From: Plutella xylostella
Taxonomy: Eukaryota > Arthropoda > Insecta > Lepidoptera > Plutellidae
Direction: 5' to 3'
NCBI RefSeq assembly: GCF_932276165.1
Contig: NC_064008.1
Coordinates: 4,345,001-4,409,000, forward strand
DNA length: 64,000 nt
Below the pieces are notes generated by a model. It saw only the letters and a program-made list of their open reading frames with translations, was not told the origin of the DNA and searched no databases. Shown here in pieces: positions 1 to 12,364 of the stretch; the first letter of the stretch is position 1, and each line of letters begins with the position of its first letter. The position numbers and the translations under genes are program-made.

Positions 1-834
1 AATATAATATATTTTAACCTATTAACACCTGATAATTTTAAAAGCTCCACGCTTTCAACTTTTTTATATTAAATGTCTGTAACCATGATAGCTGATTAAG
101 CCGAATAAATTAATACCTACTTACGTTTAAAACGCGATAATTGTTGTATGAAAGAAATACATACAGTACAATTTAATTTATTTTCGCCGATTGTACTCAT
201 TTCTATCCAGTCTGTTCCGAAGTAAATAATACACCTACCAAGTGACTAAATATAAGTAAGGGTACCAAAACAGAGCTGTTAATTCCTAAAACACGAAAAT
301 GGAACAGATCCCCTAGCTACGACTTAAACTTAACAAATAACAATAACCTAGGTGGTCTCGTGCGATTGCCGCCCAAAATTAAATATGGCGAAACTTCAAC
401 GTATACTGCCAAATTGGCATACTTAGTCGCAGAGTCCGGGCAAATATAGAGAGAACAGTGCACTATTATGTTCCGCATTGTGAAATTAAGCCCGATTGGA
501 AAGGAGGTTACCATTTTAATCAGTAATTAAAGAAGGATGATTTTTCGAACGTACATAAAAAACAGTGTGTCACCAATATGGTCTACTGAAGTCGATAGAA
601 TAATTCAATAGAAATTTATAGAACATGATCAGCGCCCCTTTCAATAACGTTATTAGAAACTAATAAAACGCATACACACATGCGTGTAAACACAAATTAC
701 TACTTTTATACGTGGAAACCTGTAATTGGCTATGTTTTATACGAGGAAACATGTAATTGGCTATGTTATGTAACCCATACTATAATGCACAAATGTACCT
801 AGATATAAGCTGTTGGTTTTCCCATCAATCCTAA
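1..834. other. AT-rich non-coding stretch, one decayed repeat
   Basis: No gene is recognised. The only structure seen is at about 598-682, where an 85-bp stretch containing GATCAGCGCCCCT matches, in inverted orientation, the small TIR element at 34018-34093. Confidence 0.6.
598..682 (-). repeat. Decayed copy of small AATTCGATAG-type MITE
   Basis: Shares GATCAGCGCCCCT, the word ACGTTA and AGAAACTAATAAAA with the reverse complement of 34018-34093. The termini are degraded (TCGATAG remains at the left end). It is inferred to be a fossil of the same family. Confidence 0.5.
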
Positions 835-1043
835 TCCTAACTAATATTATAAATGCGAAAGTAACTGTGTCTGTCTGTCTTTCTGTCTGTCTGTCTGTCT
901 GTCTGTTACTCTTTCACGCCAAAACTACTGAACGGATTTGAATGAAATTTGGTATACATATGGTATAGACCCTGGGAAAGAACATAGGCTACTTTTTATC
1001 CCGGAATTTTTTAAGGCGAAGCGAAGCTCGCGGGAACAGCTAG
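835..1043 (+). mobile_element. Non-autonomous Helitron, Lep1-type
   Basis: The element starts TCCTAACTAATATTATAAAT and ends GGGAACAGCTAG, inserted between a host A and T. The 5' TC, the 3' CTAG and the palindromic GCGAAGCGAAGCTCGC just before the 3' end are the hallmarks of a rolling-circle Helitron. An internal (CTGT)n microsatellite follows the 5' end, as in other members of this lepidopteran family. It has no coding capacity and depends on a helicase supplied in trans. At least six longer copies and several fragments are in the window. Confidence 0.85.
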
Positions 1044-1598
1044 TAAATAAATAAATACTAGATAGATTCGACTAGCTAGACGTATGAACTGTATTTAATA
1101 TTATATTGTATACGTCTGTCGCAAGCTGTAGTCAGTTACTGACGCTCTGACTGGCTAATCCTTTGACCACGGCGACCAACTTTACACGTGCCGAGTAAAC
1201 TATTTAATTGCCTCGTATTCGTCACCAAAATCAACACGCTAGAAGAAGGAAACAAATAATCCACTATCACAAATGATACTCTGTATCAGGAGTTAGCCGA
1301 GTTGGTTCGTATAAGTAAGGTACAAGTTAAACGAGACGACTTTCAGTTACTTATGTAGATATTTTACGTATGTAGGTATGTGTGTGTTGCCGGTATCCCA
1401 AATTGCGTGCAATGTATGAAATGTTTCGTGTTATTATATTCGAAGTTTTTATACTTTTAGTTACACGTTTATACATTAGCCTCGTCAATAATATAATAAT
1501 GTAAAAAACTTTGTGTAAGTTGTGAGTAATAATATAATGTATCCAACTTTTAGTAGGTATGTTTTATCGTTTATATCTAGTATCGTATTAGTGCTTAC
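1044..1598. other. Unassigned non-coding stretch
   Basis: No gene is seen. Around 1131-1176 a short segment (TACTGACGCT, then ACTGGCTAAT) resembles 57085-57120, so part of an interspersed repeat may lie here. Confidence 0.5.
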
Positions 1599-1765
1599 CT
1601 TATTAACCCCGACGAAAAAGAGGGGTTTTATAAGTTTAACATATGTATGTGTGCATTTGTCTGTGGTAGCGTAGATCCCGAACGGCTGAACCGATTTTCA
1701 ATGTGTTTTTTGGGTCATAGGTATTATTACACTGTTCAAAAGTTACACGCCTTTAAGTGTTGAAT
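1599..1765 (+). repeat. Interspersed repeat, CCGACGAAAAAGAGGGG family
   Basis: It begins with CCCCGACGAAAAAGAGGGG and contains GTAGCGTAGATCCCGAACGG and GAACCGATTTTC. The reverse complement of 47585-47705 is a diverged second copy with the same order of words. This repeat type is common in moth and butterfly genomes. The class cannot be decided from these two copies. Confidence 0.6.
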
Positions 1766-2277
1766 ATTAGGGATTTTTAACGTGTTATCATACACGAAAA
1801 CTGTTTCATTTACTATTTTAAGTTACTCGTATTAAAATGTAGATAAACCATCAAAGCTCTCGTAGTATACAAGAGCTAATTAAGATAACAACCAACAAAA
1901 TGGACCAACTTTAGTCGTATTTAATTTAGCCGGTTAATACGGGTATCATGTTTACAATCTCAACTTTACCTTTTTGGACTACAATAGTAATTATCATAAA
2001 ATATTATGAACCAAGCTATTAGGTATACTTATTCTATTTTAAATATAATATGGCGCATAACATTTATTAATGTTTAACAAATAAATGAGTTCTGATTAGG
2101 ATTCTGTATATGGATAAAGGTACAGAAAAAATGTACTTTACATTAAGTACATTACATAAACAAAACGAATCGAATATAATTCAAGAACTGTATAGCAAAA
2201 TGTTGTTTCGGTTGCTATTACAATCAGTACTATGGTTAAATTGATTGACTTTAGTCTCATATGCTTAAAGCATACGA
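1766..2277. other. Nothing recognised
   Basis: AT-rich sequence without a plausible coding frame, tRNA-like promoter boxes or obvious repeat. Confidence 0.5.
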
Positions 2278-2541
2278 TCCTAACTAATATTATAAATGCG
2301 AAAGTAACTGTGTCTGTCTGTTACTCTTTAACGCCAAAACTACTGAACAGATTTGAATGAAATTTGGTATACCTATGGTATAGACATGGAGAAAGAACAA
2401 AGGCTACTTTTTATCCCGGAATTCCCACGGGAAAACTTTTTAAGGCGAAGTGAACTTGAGAAAGAACATAGGCTACTTTTTATCCCGGAATTTCCACGGG
2501 AAAACTTTTTAAGGCCAAGCGTAGCTCGCGGGAACAGCTTG
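2278..2541 (+). mobile_element. Lep1-type Helitron with internal tandem duplication
   Basis: Starts TCCTAACTAATATTATAAAT and ends ACAGCTTG (a decayed CTAG) before a host T. The segment from GAGAAAGAACA through AGGCGAAG (roughly 2383-2454) is repeated directly as roughly 2455-2526 with a few differences, making this copy about 70 bp longer than its relatives. The apparent 81-codon frame here is only the translated repeat. Confidence 0.85.
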
Positions 2542-3297
2542 TATTATTATAATTTTCATGATATTGGCTGCGAAACTACCAACGAAAACGGCTCCTAGAC
2601 AGCATCGCCTTGTTTAAACTGCAGTTTAACTAAAGTTAAATTACTAGTTAGCTCTGTTGTGAAGCTTTATGGCTTCTGAACTGGTATTGAGATTGTTTAG
2701 TTAAACTGCAGATTAGTTTGCGGAAGAAGTGACTGGAGTCTTTACAATAGATTCAATTTAATTATAAGTAGGTACGTACTTACCTAATAGTCTAAAAGGC
2801 AGTTGATAAAAACTGTATGTATGAAAATTAAATATGCTTAGTAATAACTTTTTATATACTCACACATATCTATCATAACATAATTCGAAATTCGCCCTGC
2901 TAAGCAAATAATAAACAAATAATTTATATTTTATTGTATTTTAATTAAGTAAAGATAAGTTTGATTTACACACAAAAAACAGAACTATTTTCATCCCCAC
3001 TTTATAAAAACAACTTTAAATCCAAATTGAGACCAAAAATGTGTCACTGGAAAAATCTGGGCTTTATCAGTTAACTGAATTGTCCGCACCCATCGCACCA
3101 ATCAATTTAACTGATTGATCAGTTGAAACCCAGTGTGGTAGAAAGATGATTGATATGAATTGAGGACACCCTGTATTTTCATTTCATTGATCAAGCCCTT
3201 TTTTCAGGGTTTACTGGGACAGCTGGTAATCCGGCATGAATAGGGCTGAAAGAATTTCGCATGCGGAGTTTTAATAAGTGGCTACCGAGTGGCCTTT
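2542..3297. other. Non-coding stretch with an imperfect inverted repeat
   Basis: No gene is recognised. At about 3056-3134 the words CTGGG...TCAGTTAACTGAATTG and CAATTTAACTGAT...AACCCAG form an imperfect foldback of about 80 bp that may be a decayed MITE. Confidence 0.4.
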
Positions 3298-3635
3298 TAT
3301 ATTACACTCGTGAACAAGAGCAATGAAACAGTTCCACTCACAAAATGATACGCTACCGGGCAATGAAAAGGTTCCACTGAGAGAAGCACCAAAATCCCCA
3401 TAAACGGAAAAGGCTAGCTTAATGACGCCTCTTGCAAAATTGAAGTACATTTAGCAGAGCAGTAGGGTAGCAACAAAATACGGTATTGAACTTTGTTCAA
3501 TATTTAAATTAAATAATTTGAAAAAAATAGGTTACTTTGGTGGTCGCATTTGGTGAGTGGAACAATTTCATTGCCCGTGAGTGAATATTACACTCGTGAG
3601 CAATGAAACAGTTCCACTCACAAAACGCCGATGGC
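3298..3635 (+). mobile_element. Cluster of TACACTCGTGAGCAATG-type MITEs
   Basis: A body (about 3356-3587) runs from GGGCAATGAAAAGGTTCCAC to GTGGAACAATTTCATTGCCC. On each side lies a further terminal unit: TACACTCG...CAATGAAACAGTTCCAC (3303 on) and the same words at 3589-3628. The body matches the complete copy at 5864-6099, including AAAGGCTAGCTTAATGA. Terminal inverted repeats flanked by TA suggest a Tc1/mariner-type non-autonomous element. The extra termini suggest that one copy inserted into another. Confidence 0.7.
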
Positions 3636-5395
3636 AATGAGACTCAAATAATGAAATTTAATATGAAATTTAAACACAATATTTTAACGTTTGTAATTGT
3701 TTTTTACACATTGTTAAATGACTATACTTCAATATTGCAGACGGCCTAATCCACTACCATAACGGTCAAAAGTCTTACTGAGTCCAGTACATTGGGACAC
3801 AATTCTGCAGTGTACCTATGTATTCTACACCGGAAGTAATATAAATAATAACTTATTTAAAATTTCACATACACATTAAATACAGAATTATGCACGAATA
3901 AAAAAATATGCATATTTACGATTTAATATCAAGTTTGAAGCATCCTTATTAAGCATAAACTCAAGAAAATTAAATTTCTAAATTTTTCCCGACATCGTAG
4001 AGCTAACTTTATTAAAAAAGTCCACCTCAGAATATCTAGGAAATGCATACTTGCAAGGTTTTATCACCAGTATGAAAGTAAATTGGAAAAGAGCTCTTCA
4101 AATACCCACAAAAAGAAATAAAAGGGAAAATACCCTGATTAAAATGTGCCCTTTCATAAGTAATACTTGGTTGGCTTTGATATTCTATGAAGAAAATTTT
4201 ATATCAATAATTTCGCAGCAGCGAATCTAGGTCAATGCATCAATGTGAGAGGGAACCAACATAGTACACAACAAACTGCTATGTGTAATGAATAATTATA
4301 AATACTTAAATAAATCTAATCTAATAACTCCATTCGTAAATGGTGCTTCTTTTAATTTAGAATGGGTAAGATGAAACTACAGACCAAAACAGTAAGAATT
4401 ACAATTAAATTTTAAAAAATCTATTTTCACCTACATAGGTGTTTTTAGAACAAAAAAAGAGTAGGTATAAAAATTTAAATTGTACCAAGCGCCTTTATTA
4501 TATACAGAAATTTCTATCCATCAGATATTTAATACCTACAAGTGAAAGAGAGTTTAAAACATGTAAACACAGCTATAATTACTTCAAAACCTATATAAGC
4601 TAATCATAATACCTAGAATAACAGAGTACCCAAATGATAACTGCTGGCAGACAGATTATCGTGGGATTTCACAAATGATTTAGCGTCACTTGACCTGAAT
4701 ATTGTGCTGAGTTATACCGTAATTTGTATGCTAGGTAGGGTTTTCATCATGTGAGCGGCGCCCCGCCTGTATGGATGTCGGGTTGCCGGGCTACCACTGC
4801 TCTGTAACGCAGTACAGTTTCTAACCGCGTAATGGGAATAAATGTGGTTTTATGTATTTGTCTGTGTACCTATGTGACTATGGGGTATTTATTAATATCC
4901 GGCCAGTCTCGGTACTTAAGTGTCAGCTTTCACTCATTCGATCATTTGTGTTTCTAAATCATTATAGTTTTAATACAAATTGTAACAAAAATAAAATTGT
5001 GTGTAAAATAATATACCTAACAACTGCTAAAATCAAAACACATGAACAAGTTTACAAAGTTCGCATCGCATTATCTAAATCTACCTAGGTATTATACAAG
5101 AAAATAAGACCTAAAAATACGGCATATAGTAACACTGCTACATTCAGTAGGTAGTATATGTAAGATTAGGAGATACATTTCTCAAGAAGTATGTCGGGAA
5201 TGACTCAAGATAAGGCCGAGTTTGAGAGATGTGGTTTATGGGGCTCCTTATGATGATCAAGGAAAAGACAAAAAGAGTGAGGAGGCCACGGATTAACATA
5301 TTTGGAGAGTTTGTAAAGGAATTTCAGCTCATCAAGTTCTAGAGGTATAAAATATTTTTTTCCTGTTTGATATTTCCTGATCCACGGATAAAGTA
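3636..5395. other. Nothing recognised
   Basis: About 1.7 kb of AT-rich sequence. A short GC-richer patch lies near 4755-4830 but has no coding or repeat signature that I recognise. Confidence 0.5.
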
Positions 5396-5731
5396 ATGAT
5401 GGCCACATTTTTATCAATAATGAAGCCGATAACAATAAGTAGGTTTATTTTTTTTACTTTCATTTTTTCTACCGAGAAACAATATTTTGAAAAAACCATG
5501 CAGGATAAATATGATTCAAAACCTGAATTGCTGCTTATAGATCTGAATCTAGACAATTATGTTCAATGCTTACACGATTTAATTTTTTTAAGTTACATGC
5601 CTACAATTACGTGTATATCACGTTCATACGCAGTCAAGACAGAAAATTCCTTACAACCACCCTTGTCAAAATATATTGGATATACCTTCTATTGGAACCA
5701 TAAATCAATTATTGCTATAAACACTCCCTGA
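5396..5731 (+). CDS. Unrecognised 111-codon open frame, hydrophobic N-terminus
   Basis: I do not recognise this protein. Residues about 8-25 are hydrophobic (a run of Phe and Ile after Lys-10) and could be a signal peptide. The remainder is mixed, with a Cys-Leu-His-Asp stretch near residue 58 and further Cys, Tyr and basic residues, and it is less biased than random AT-rich translation. An internal Met at residue 9 puts the start directly before the hydrophobic run. The frame ends in TGA with no obvious continuation in neighbouring frames, and a MITE begins about 130 bp downstream. The arrangement of a signal peptide, then a short acidic stretch, then Cys-x-His-Asp is weakly reminiscent of the N-terminus of divergent insect ionotropic receptors, but this is a guess. 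It could equally be a chance frame or a broken exon. Confidence 0.2.
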   Translation: MMATFLSIMKPITISRFIFFTFIFSTEKQYFEKTMQDKYDSKPELLLIDLNLDNYVQCLHDLIFLSYMPTITCISRSYAVKTENSLQPPLSKYIGYTFYWNHKSIIAINTP

Positions 5732-5863
5732 AAGCAGATGGCGGTTTAGGATAGGGCGGGCGCGGGTCCCCTCATTTACATGCCGTACAATAGCAAATCG
5801 GAGCAAAATATTGTTTAGCCTAAAGTAATAGGGGTCTCTCTCTAAATCGAAAACCTAATGAAT

Positions 5864-6099
5864 TACACTCACGGACAATGAAAAGGTTTCACTGAGAAAA
5901 ACACCAAATTACTCTTTAACGGAAAAAGCTAGCTTAATGATGCCTTCTGCAACATTGAAGTACATTTAACAGAGCATCAGGATATTACCAACAAAATACG
6001 GTAATATTTTGTACAAATTTTAAATTAAATCTTTGAATAAATTGGGTTGTTTGGTGCCGGCATATTGTGAGTGGAATTTTTTCATTGCCCGGGAGTGTA
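5864..6099 (+). mobile_element. Tc1/mariner-type MITE, complete copy
   Basis: 236 bp from TACACTCACGGACAATGAAA to TTTCATTGCCCGGGAGTGTA. The ends are inverted repeats of about 20 bp with mismatches, with TA at the outer edges. The interior matches the body of the cluster at 3356-3587 and has no coding potential. Loose terminal pieces of the family occur at 27196-27240, 36853-36885, 55751-55790 and 62198-62235. Confidence 0.75.
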
Positions 6100-8689
6100 T
6101 TATGAGATATAGCCGTGGGTTGCACAGCGCCCGCTCCGAAGCTTCGTAAAAACAAAACTGCATCTCTAACCACAACTCTTATCTTGTTGACGAGACAATT
6201 CTCGTACATTCCTTCACGGATTTAGAAAGTAACCCCCAGCTGTCCCGCAGGGTTCATAATTAGTCTATGATGTTATCTACTTCAACATACTGTATCTAAT
6301 GCACGGCATATTTTCCCCACTTAGATAAACTTGTACGTTCTGCCACTCAAATTGTAACGTTTCAAAGTGTATACGTTGATAAACAATAGACTTGAATTCG
6401 AAAGTATTCGTTGCAAATTTTAAAGCTTATGGTTCATTCAAGTTTTGTTTTTTGTGCCATAAAGCTTTTAGGTAGACTTCAATAAAAAATGGAAATTGCC
6501 AAACATTCCATTGTACCTACCCATACACTGTGTTTCTGGCGTGTGTATCAAGTGCATGTATCATGTATCATATGCCTAAATAACTGTCAGCACACTCTGT
6601 TGCAATTAGCGGACTAAGCGTTTAATAAAACGTTTCATGCAACGCAATATATCATTCATTTGAACAGCATACGAGATGGATAATATCTGCACAAAACTCT
6701 AGTTACATTAGCTTGATATTATATGAAGGTAAGTATTCATATTGTTATGTTGTATGTTATGGAGTATGTATTACAATTATATTCTAATTGCGTGTCGTAA
6801 ATTCCGCCTTTTTACATAATAATATTTTATATAAGTCAACTGAGTACTGTTTAATAAAAAATAAGCAAGTAGGTATTTACGTCAGTAATAATTATAAAAT
6901 ATCTATAATATTGTTTAACAATTACTTTACCCTCTACGTTGAACAACGTCAAGATAATTTTCCGCATATACCTAAGTACATACAGTTTTGTGACGCTTGT
7001 ACAATCAACGTTCGGCCTAGTCATACAATTGAATAGCGCCATCCAATAAATACGCTAGTAATTCAACCAAAAAGGAGATTCAACCAGAAATCTGCGACAT
7101 ATTCTTAGGTACGCAGTTCATAACGAGCAAAAATCTGTTATTCTCGTTTTCAGTGGAAAGTGCATAGCTTAACCTGAATATCATAATTACTCTGAAAATA
7201 GGTCGAGTAAGGTCCCATTTAGCACTCTGTCGCATTAAAATTCTGTCTGTGATCAACTCAGGTCAAAATAGCCTTAATTGACAGAAAAGGGTAAGAAAAT
7301 ATTGGCGGTTGTAATTTGTTCCATGCATTTATTATCAAGTCCTGTGAGTATCAGGAGTTTCAGAAGCGAAAAGCCACATTTTTCACGTATTGTAAAGCCA
7401 TAGGCAGGCATAGTCAACTACTTTATTATGTTCCTTGGCCAATGGAAAAGTAAATTAAAGTAATTCTTTATTTCCATACCAAACACTTTACACTAATTTC
7501 ATACCAAGTATAAATAACAACAAACTGGTATAGAAAAAGGTATTCAGCTCAGCTTTACATGCTGCAGCAAAGTATTTTTACTGAGCGCTGATATTCTGCT
7601 GAACCCTGACTACTAACTTAAGCGTAAACTAAAATCTTAAAATTACGTAAGTACTTATACAATATTAACATACAATGTTCACACTCTAATTTAACAATAA
7701 TAGTAATGTTCATAAATAAAATAATTATATAGGCACAAATACATATTAATACATATTTAGATACAATAGTAGAAAATATATATATTTAAAAATAATAAAA
7801 ACTATATAGGTATTTATGTGATAATAATATTCAAATGAGGTTGGGACATAATGTTATGCTAATTTTGCTTTTAAGGCGATAATTTTTGTAAGTCTAAAAG
7901 GTATTTTTTAAAAATTTTAAACTAAACGTTGCTTAACGTTGCGTTGAAAACCAATTTGAAAACCAAATTTAACGTAGCATATAAGACATTCTCCACCTTG
8001 AATACCCTGATTGACTGATGAAAATATTGGAATAGCAAAATATCCTCTTGCAATGCGAAACCTCCCACACGAATTATTTTAAAAATCAACCGATTTTGAA
8101 GGTTAGAAGCTATTACTCGTAGTGCTACCTTAAACTGATAAAAGACATAAAACTCAATCCAAACGCCACTTTAATAAACAATTTATTTTAAAAAACGAGC
8201 CTAATAACCCATTTTTCATAAAACGATCAAGGGAAAATTGTAACGTCAAAAATTATCCACACCTATTTCAGCCGCATATTACGTAATTGTAGGCTGAAAA
8301 AACCCTTGAAAAAGAGACCACTTCCAACAATGAAACCGCTGGGTGGCGCGACTCAAAATATAATGAGGGGAACCCCACTTGAGGAAATGTTCCCGCAATC
8401 TGCGATAGCATAGATCAGTGATTCTGTAGATAGTTGCTATGATTCTGTAAGATTAAAAGACAAAAAAAAATCATAATAAAATTATATTTCCTAGAATATT
8501 CAAGGGTGAGGTGGTATTATACTTTCTTCCTTTATTTAGCCAAACGTGTTACTGAAAAATACTGCATAGAAGAGAGTTAAACATTACCTATTTCAATATT
8601 TAACAGAAATCTAAATTAATTACTTATTATGATTGAAATTATCTATGATTGAACTAACTTCCAGGGTAATAAAAGTAAATTGTTGCTCC
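6100..8689. other. Nothing recognised
   Basis: 2.6 kb of AT-rich sequence. Short frames here (for example 6788-7036) have low complexity and overlap oppositely oriented frames. No repeat, RNA gene or exon could be supported. Confidence 0.5.
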
Positions 8690-8765
8690 CACTTTTATTT
8701 ATTTTTTATTTATTTGAACACTTTATTGTACACAGAAACATAAATACCTACATAATAATTGAAAA
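8690..8765 (-). repeat. LINE 3' end fragment
   Basis: Read on the minus strand it ends GTGTACAATAAAGTGTTCAA followed by an (AAATA)n-like tail. This is the polyadenylation signal and tail arrangement of the CR1-group LINEs seen elsewhere in the window (39649, 48185, 45730). Confidence 0.5.
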
Positions 8766-10619
8766 TCAGAGTAAAAGCATACAATGGCTTTTCTTAACTT
8801 TTCATTTTAGTACTAATATTTATTTAGTAATGTAATAATGTTGTGTCTTTGTTGTGTTTCGTACGATCATCGTACTTACCTAATAGAAAAAATATAGGTA
8901 TTATTTGCCTCTAATTTTTTGACTTTTTAGGTACTTATGTGGAAGGGATACATGTGTCTGAATTTTTAGTCAGGAGGGTAGAATAATGGATCATTACCAC
9001 GTTAATGGTTCATGTATGTTCTGTCCCATCTACAAGACCTGTATGTTCTTTGGCCGAAGCTTCACCGCGTGGGTTAACGAATATTCAGACCCTCGTTAGA
9101 ATGATGTGGCAATAGCAGTGATACTGAAAATATACGACAAGCTAACCTTTCAGTTCATTTAAACTTTCAGGTGGTATTTGTTCAGTAGGTAAGCAAAGTT
9201 GAGTAAATATTTGTTTTTTAATGGGCTGGTGGTTTTTTTGGCAGGCAGGAAATTTTTTGATGAAGTAAAGAACTAAGTTCGTAAGCAAATATATGCCTGA
9301 TTGTTTAATTACTTTGTTTTATGACTGTGGAGCTTTGTAGGTTTGAGATTTATTATGCCTAAAGTATTTTTGAAATAATGTGAATCTCTCTTCTATGCAG
9401 TATTTTTCAGTAGCACGTTTGGTTAAATTGAAGTAAAAAGTATAATATCACTTTACCACCCTCTTAAATTTCAATCAACACTAAACATACCAAATAAACA
9501 AGATTATTAATCGTCCACTACCTAACATTTATAAACGAACTAGTACCTATGTCCAATGAAACGAATATCTAGAGTTCACAATCAAATTCACAATTCATTT
9601 TTCCTACAACAGAATAGCCTTCATTCATTGCAGAAATTGAGAATTTCAATCAAGCAGCTATATTTGACTGGCCTTTGTCATGGAAAAAGTATTAAAAATG
9701 TTAGCGCAAAACCGGCGGTCGGTGTTAAAAAGGAATGAAAGTCTGACTGACTTTAGCTACTCATGCACCGGGAATAAGAAAAACTCGGTAGAGAGAGAAA
9801 ATTACAGTTTTTTTTTGGTTTCATACTGAAATCTTTTAATTCTATTCAGGGTGTATATTTGTCAGTGCTCGAAGCAAAGCAATGGCCATTGGAACCAATA
9901 AAACGATTGGGTATTCATATTTAAAATTTTCTGTCTATTAGGTATGTAGTTAGTGAAAATATATTTTTTTTGCATAATAAGTTAGGTTTAATTCTAAACG
10001 CATGTTTTTTAGTCAACCAGAAGGAGTTTGTGGAAAAGGGGGTAAGTACTAAATAAAAAAAAACAAGCAAAATCCAAATGTACTGTACACATTATTATTA
10101 TTATCAACAAAAACATGGCCAATGATGACGCTTCTACAAAAACTCATAACCCCATTGCAGATGCGACACAGGTTATAAAACACATCAAACTTGTGCGAAA
10201 CAGGAAATAAAAGTCATCTCTTACACTGCGACTATCCGCAGCGCACGAAAAAAGCAATTTACTTCCGAATTCAGAATACGAAGGTAAGAAAGCAATATCC
10301 TTTTTGTGACACAATGTAATTTTTTAAAGTCCTCTAGGCTCGAGATGGGTTCCCCGTGCCGCAGAATTAATGAGGTTATTTGTCTAGGAAAAAGAAAATA
10401 GGAATAGCCCCCAAATTGAATGGAATTCAATTTATTGGTAGATCGGTCACTTAAAGGTAATGGACTTTTAATGTTTATAATTTTTCCTAAGATTCTTTGT
10501 GGAAATACGGGCATTTGGTCGGGGATCCATCTACTAAATGCGGGTGTTATGGCTCGTTTGATTCTTTTCATGAATAATTTGAAAGAAAACATTTATCATT
10601 AATCATTGAGGAGGCTTGA
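8766..10619. other. Nothing recognised
   Basis: AT-rich sequence. A 123-codon minus-strand frame (10221-10592) has no recognisable feature and is not called. Confidence 0.5.
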
Positions 10620-10885
10620 GGAGTCGTGGTCTGGGATCTTCTTCCGGGGCACACCTGATGCAGAGGCTATCCCTGGCTGTGCAGCGTGGTAACGCTGCCA
10701 GTGTCATGGGTACCTTTGGGTCGGGTGTGGCTCGGAGGGGTATTTTTGATTAGTTAGTTGTAATAAGTAAGTAGTAAGTATATTTGTAGGTATATTATAA
10801 TTATTATTAATTTTTTTTTGACGAAACTTCTAGTGGATATAATGCATGTTTGTGACTTATATGTTTTTATGAATAAATGAATTAT
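10620..10885 (+). pseudogene. LINE reverse-transcriptase C-terminus and 3' UTR
   Basis: In the frame ending at the TAG at 10751-10753 the sequence reads LMQRLSLAVQRGNAASVMGT, followed by FGSGVARRGIFD. This LSLAxQRGNAASVMGT block is the usual C-terminal end of one class of insect non-LTR retrotransposon ORF2 proteins. Only the last ~35-40 codons remain, so this is a 5'-truncated copy. After the stop comes an AT-rich 3' UTR with GAATAAATGAATT near 10870 acting as a polyadenylation signal. The clade (L1-like or related) is uncertain. Confidence 0.6.
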
Positions 10886-12077
10886 TTTTTATCATTATTT
10901 CGAAGTTACAGCATATTAACTTATGAACGGATGAATCAATTTTAATCATAATAGGTATGTTATACTAATAACATGTTTTTTGTATTTGATAGTAAAAGGA
11001 AATAAGAGTAAGTTAAGTAGGTACATTACATAGAGTCCCCAATAAATGTATAAAGTACGCGTAAGAGTTATCTTCCTTCATCTATTTGGAGCGTAGCGTA
11101 TTCTATACACCCTTGTCTCAGTAAAATCTTATTACTTAGCGTAGTAACAAGCAGTTTAAGGAGAAAGGGAGGCGTCATTTTGTCGTTAATTTGACAAAGT
11201 AACATTTTACTATCCGAAATGAAGTGAGTGGTAATAATAGAAGTAACAGCCCAGTAGTTAAGTGACAATTTATTGGTATAACGTCTGATACTTAATTACT
11301 ATAATATTACTATGTGTGATTAATTTTGGTGGCAGTTAATGTTTCTTCGTGTTACGAAATAGTTGCTATTAAAATACATATAATTTCTATACTAAAACTC
11401 TACACTAGTAATAAAACAAAATCTTCTTGTCTACAAAGACGGGCTTTCAAATTAACCCTTTAGCTCTCCGTAGAAATCGTTTCCAATATTATACCTATTT
11501 AAGTATTTAGCAATGTACGTACTATTTTATTTTAACATCTTTAATGTACACTTGATGGCAATTAAATATTTGATTTCATTTATTTGAATTGGGTTATTCC
11601 TAACAAATCGTACCACCAGTGACCTATTTCTCGGATTAAAAACAGGCGATACCTAGCGATATACGAGTTTCTCAACTCAATCCAATAACAATAAAAATGG
11701 TAATAAAACGTGTATTATTTATTGACGACCACAGTCGCGTCGCTCTCTGCTTGAGAATAATGGTCGCTATACGGTGCGAGACTGGACGGACTGGGCCAGT
11801 TGACCCTAATAATTATTGGTTCTCTGAAACTCTTATAGTTGAGATACAAAAAAAACATATTTGTTCAACCTTAATGTTAAACGCAAGCTTAAATAGCGCG
11901 GTCAATTGAAAAAAAAAATACTATTTTGCCCAAAACTGTCACGTTTTATTAATAATATTTTTTGGTTATCTCAAGCAATACAGCCATAAAGTAGAACTAG
12001 TAGAACAGTCTGAAAATAAAGCCGAACTCACGTAAAATTATCTACTTAATAATTTTTTTAAAGTCTCCGACATAGCT
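10886..12077. other. Nothing recognised
   Basis: AT-rich stretch with no supported gene or repeat. The 70-codon frame at 11697-11909 has no recognisable content. Confidence 0.5.
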
Positions 12078-12334
12078 CACCGAGTTAGTAAGCTTATAAG
12101 TGGCAGTGGGCTGGTCACATCTCTGTCGAAGAACCGATGACCTATGGGGTAAACCTGTTCTGGAGTGGAGGCCGCGACTAGGCAAACGTAATGTGGGACG
12201 CCCTCCGGCTGGATGGGCTGACGACTCGCAAAAGGTGGTTGGACATGATTGGATGCGGAAAGCTAAAGATCGCATCCAGTGGCGTACTTTGGGACAGGCC
12301 TACGTCAAGCAGTGGACTGTTAGAGGCTGATGAT
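12078..12334 (+). pseudogene. RTE-type LINE, last ~80 codons, frameshifted
   Basis: The translation shows the C-terminal pattern of RTE-type reverse transcriptases: KWQWAGHI in one frame, then RRTDDLWGKPVLEWRPRLGK, NVGRPPAGWADD, DRIQWRTLGQAYVKQW and a stop at 12328-12330. A frameshift near 12120 separates the first block from the rest. Directly after the stop comes GATGATGAATAAG, a short trinucleotide tail. The protein would be the far end of the reverse transcriptase, beyond the catalytic domain, and the fragment is non-functional. It is a 5'-truncated retrotransposition copy. Confidence 0.75.
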
Positions 12335-12364
12335 GAATAAGTTTTTTATTTTCATTATTAGAAA

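Noticed and set aside
10221..10592. 123-codon minus-strand frame
   Set aside because: No recognisable domain or signal, overlapping frame on the other strand, and AT-driven composition; not supported as a gene.
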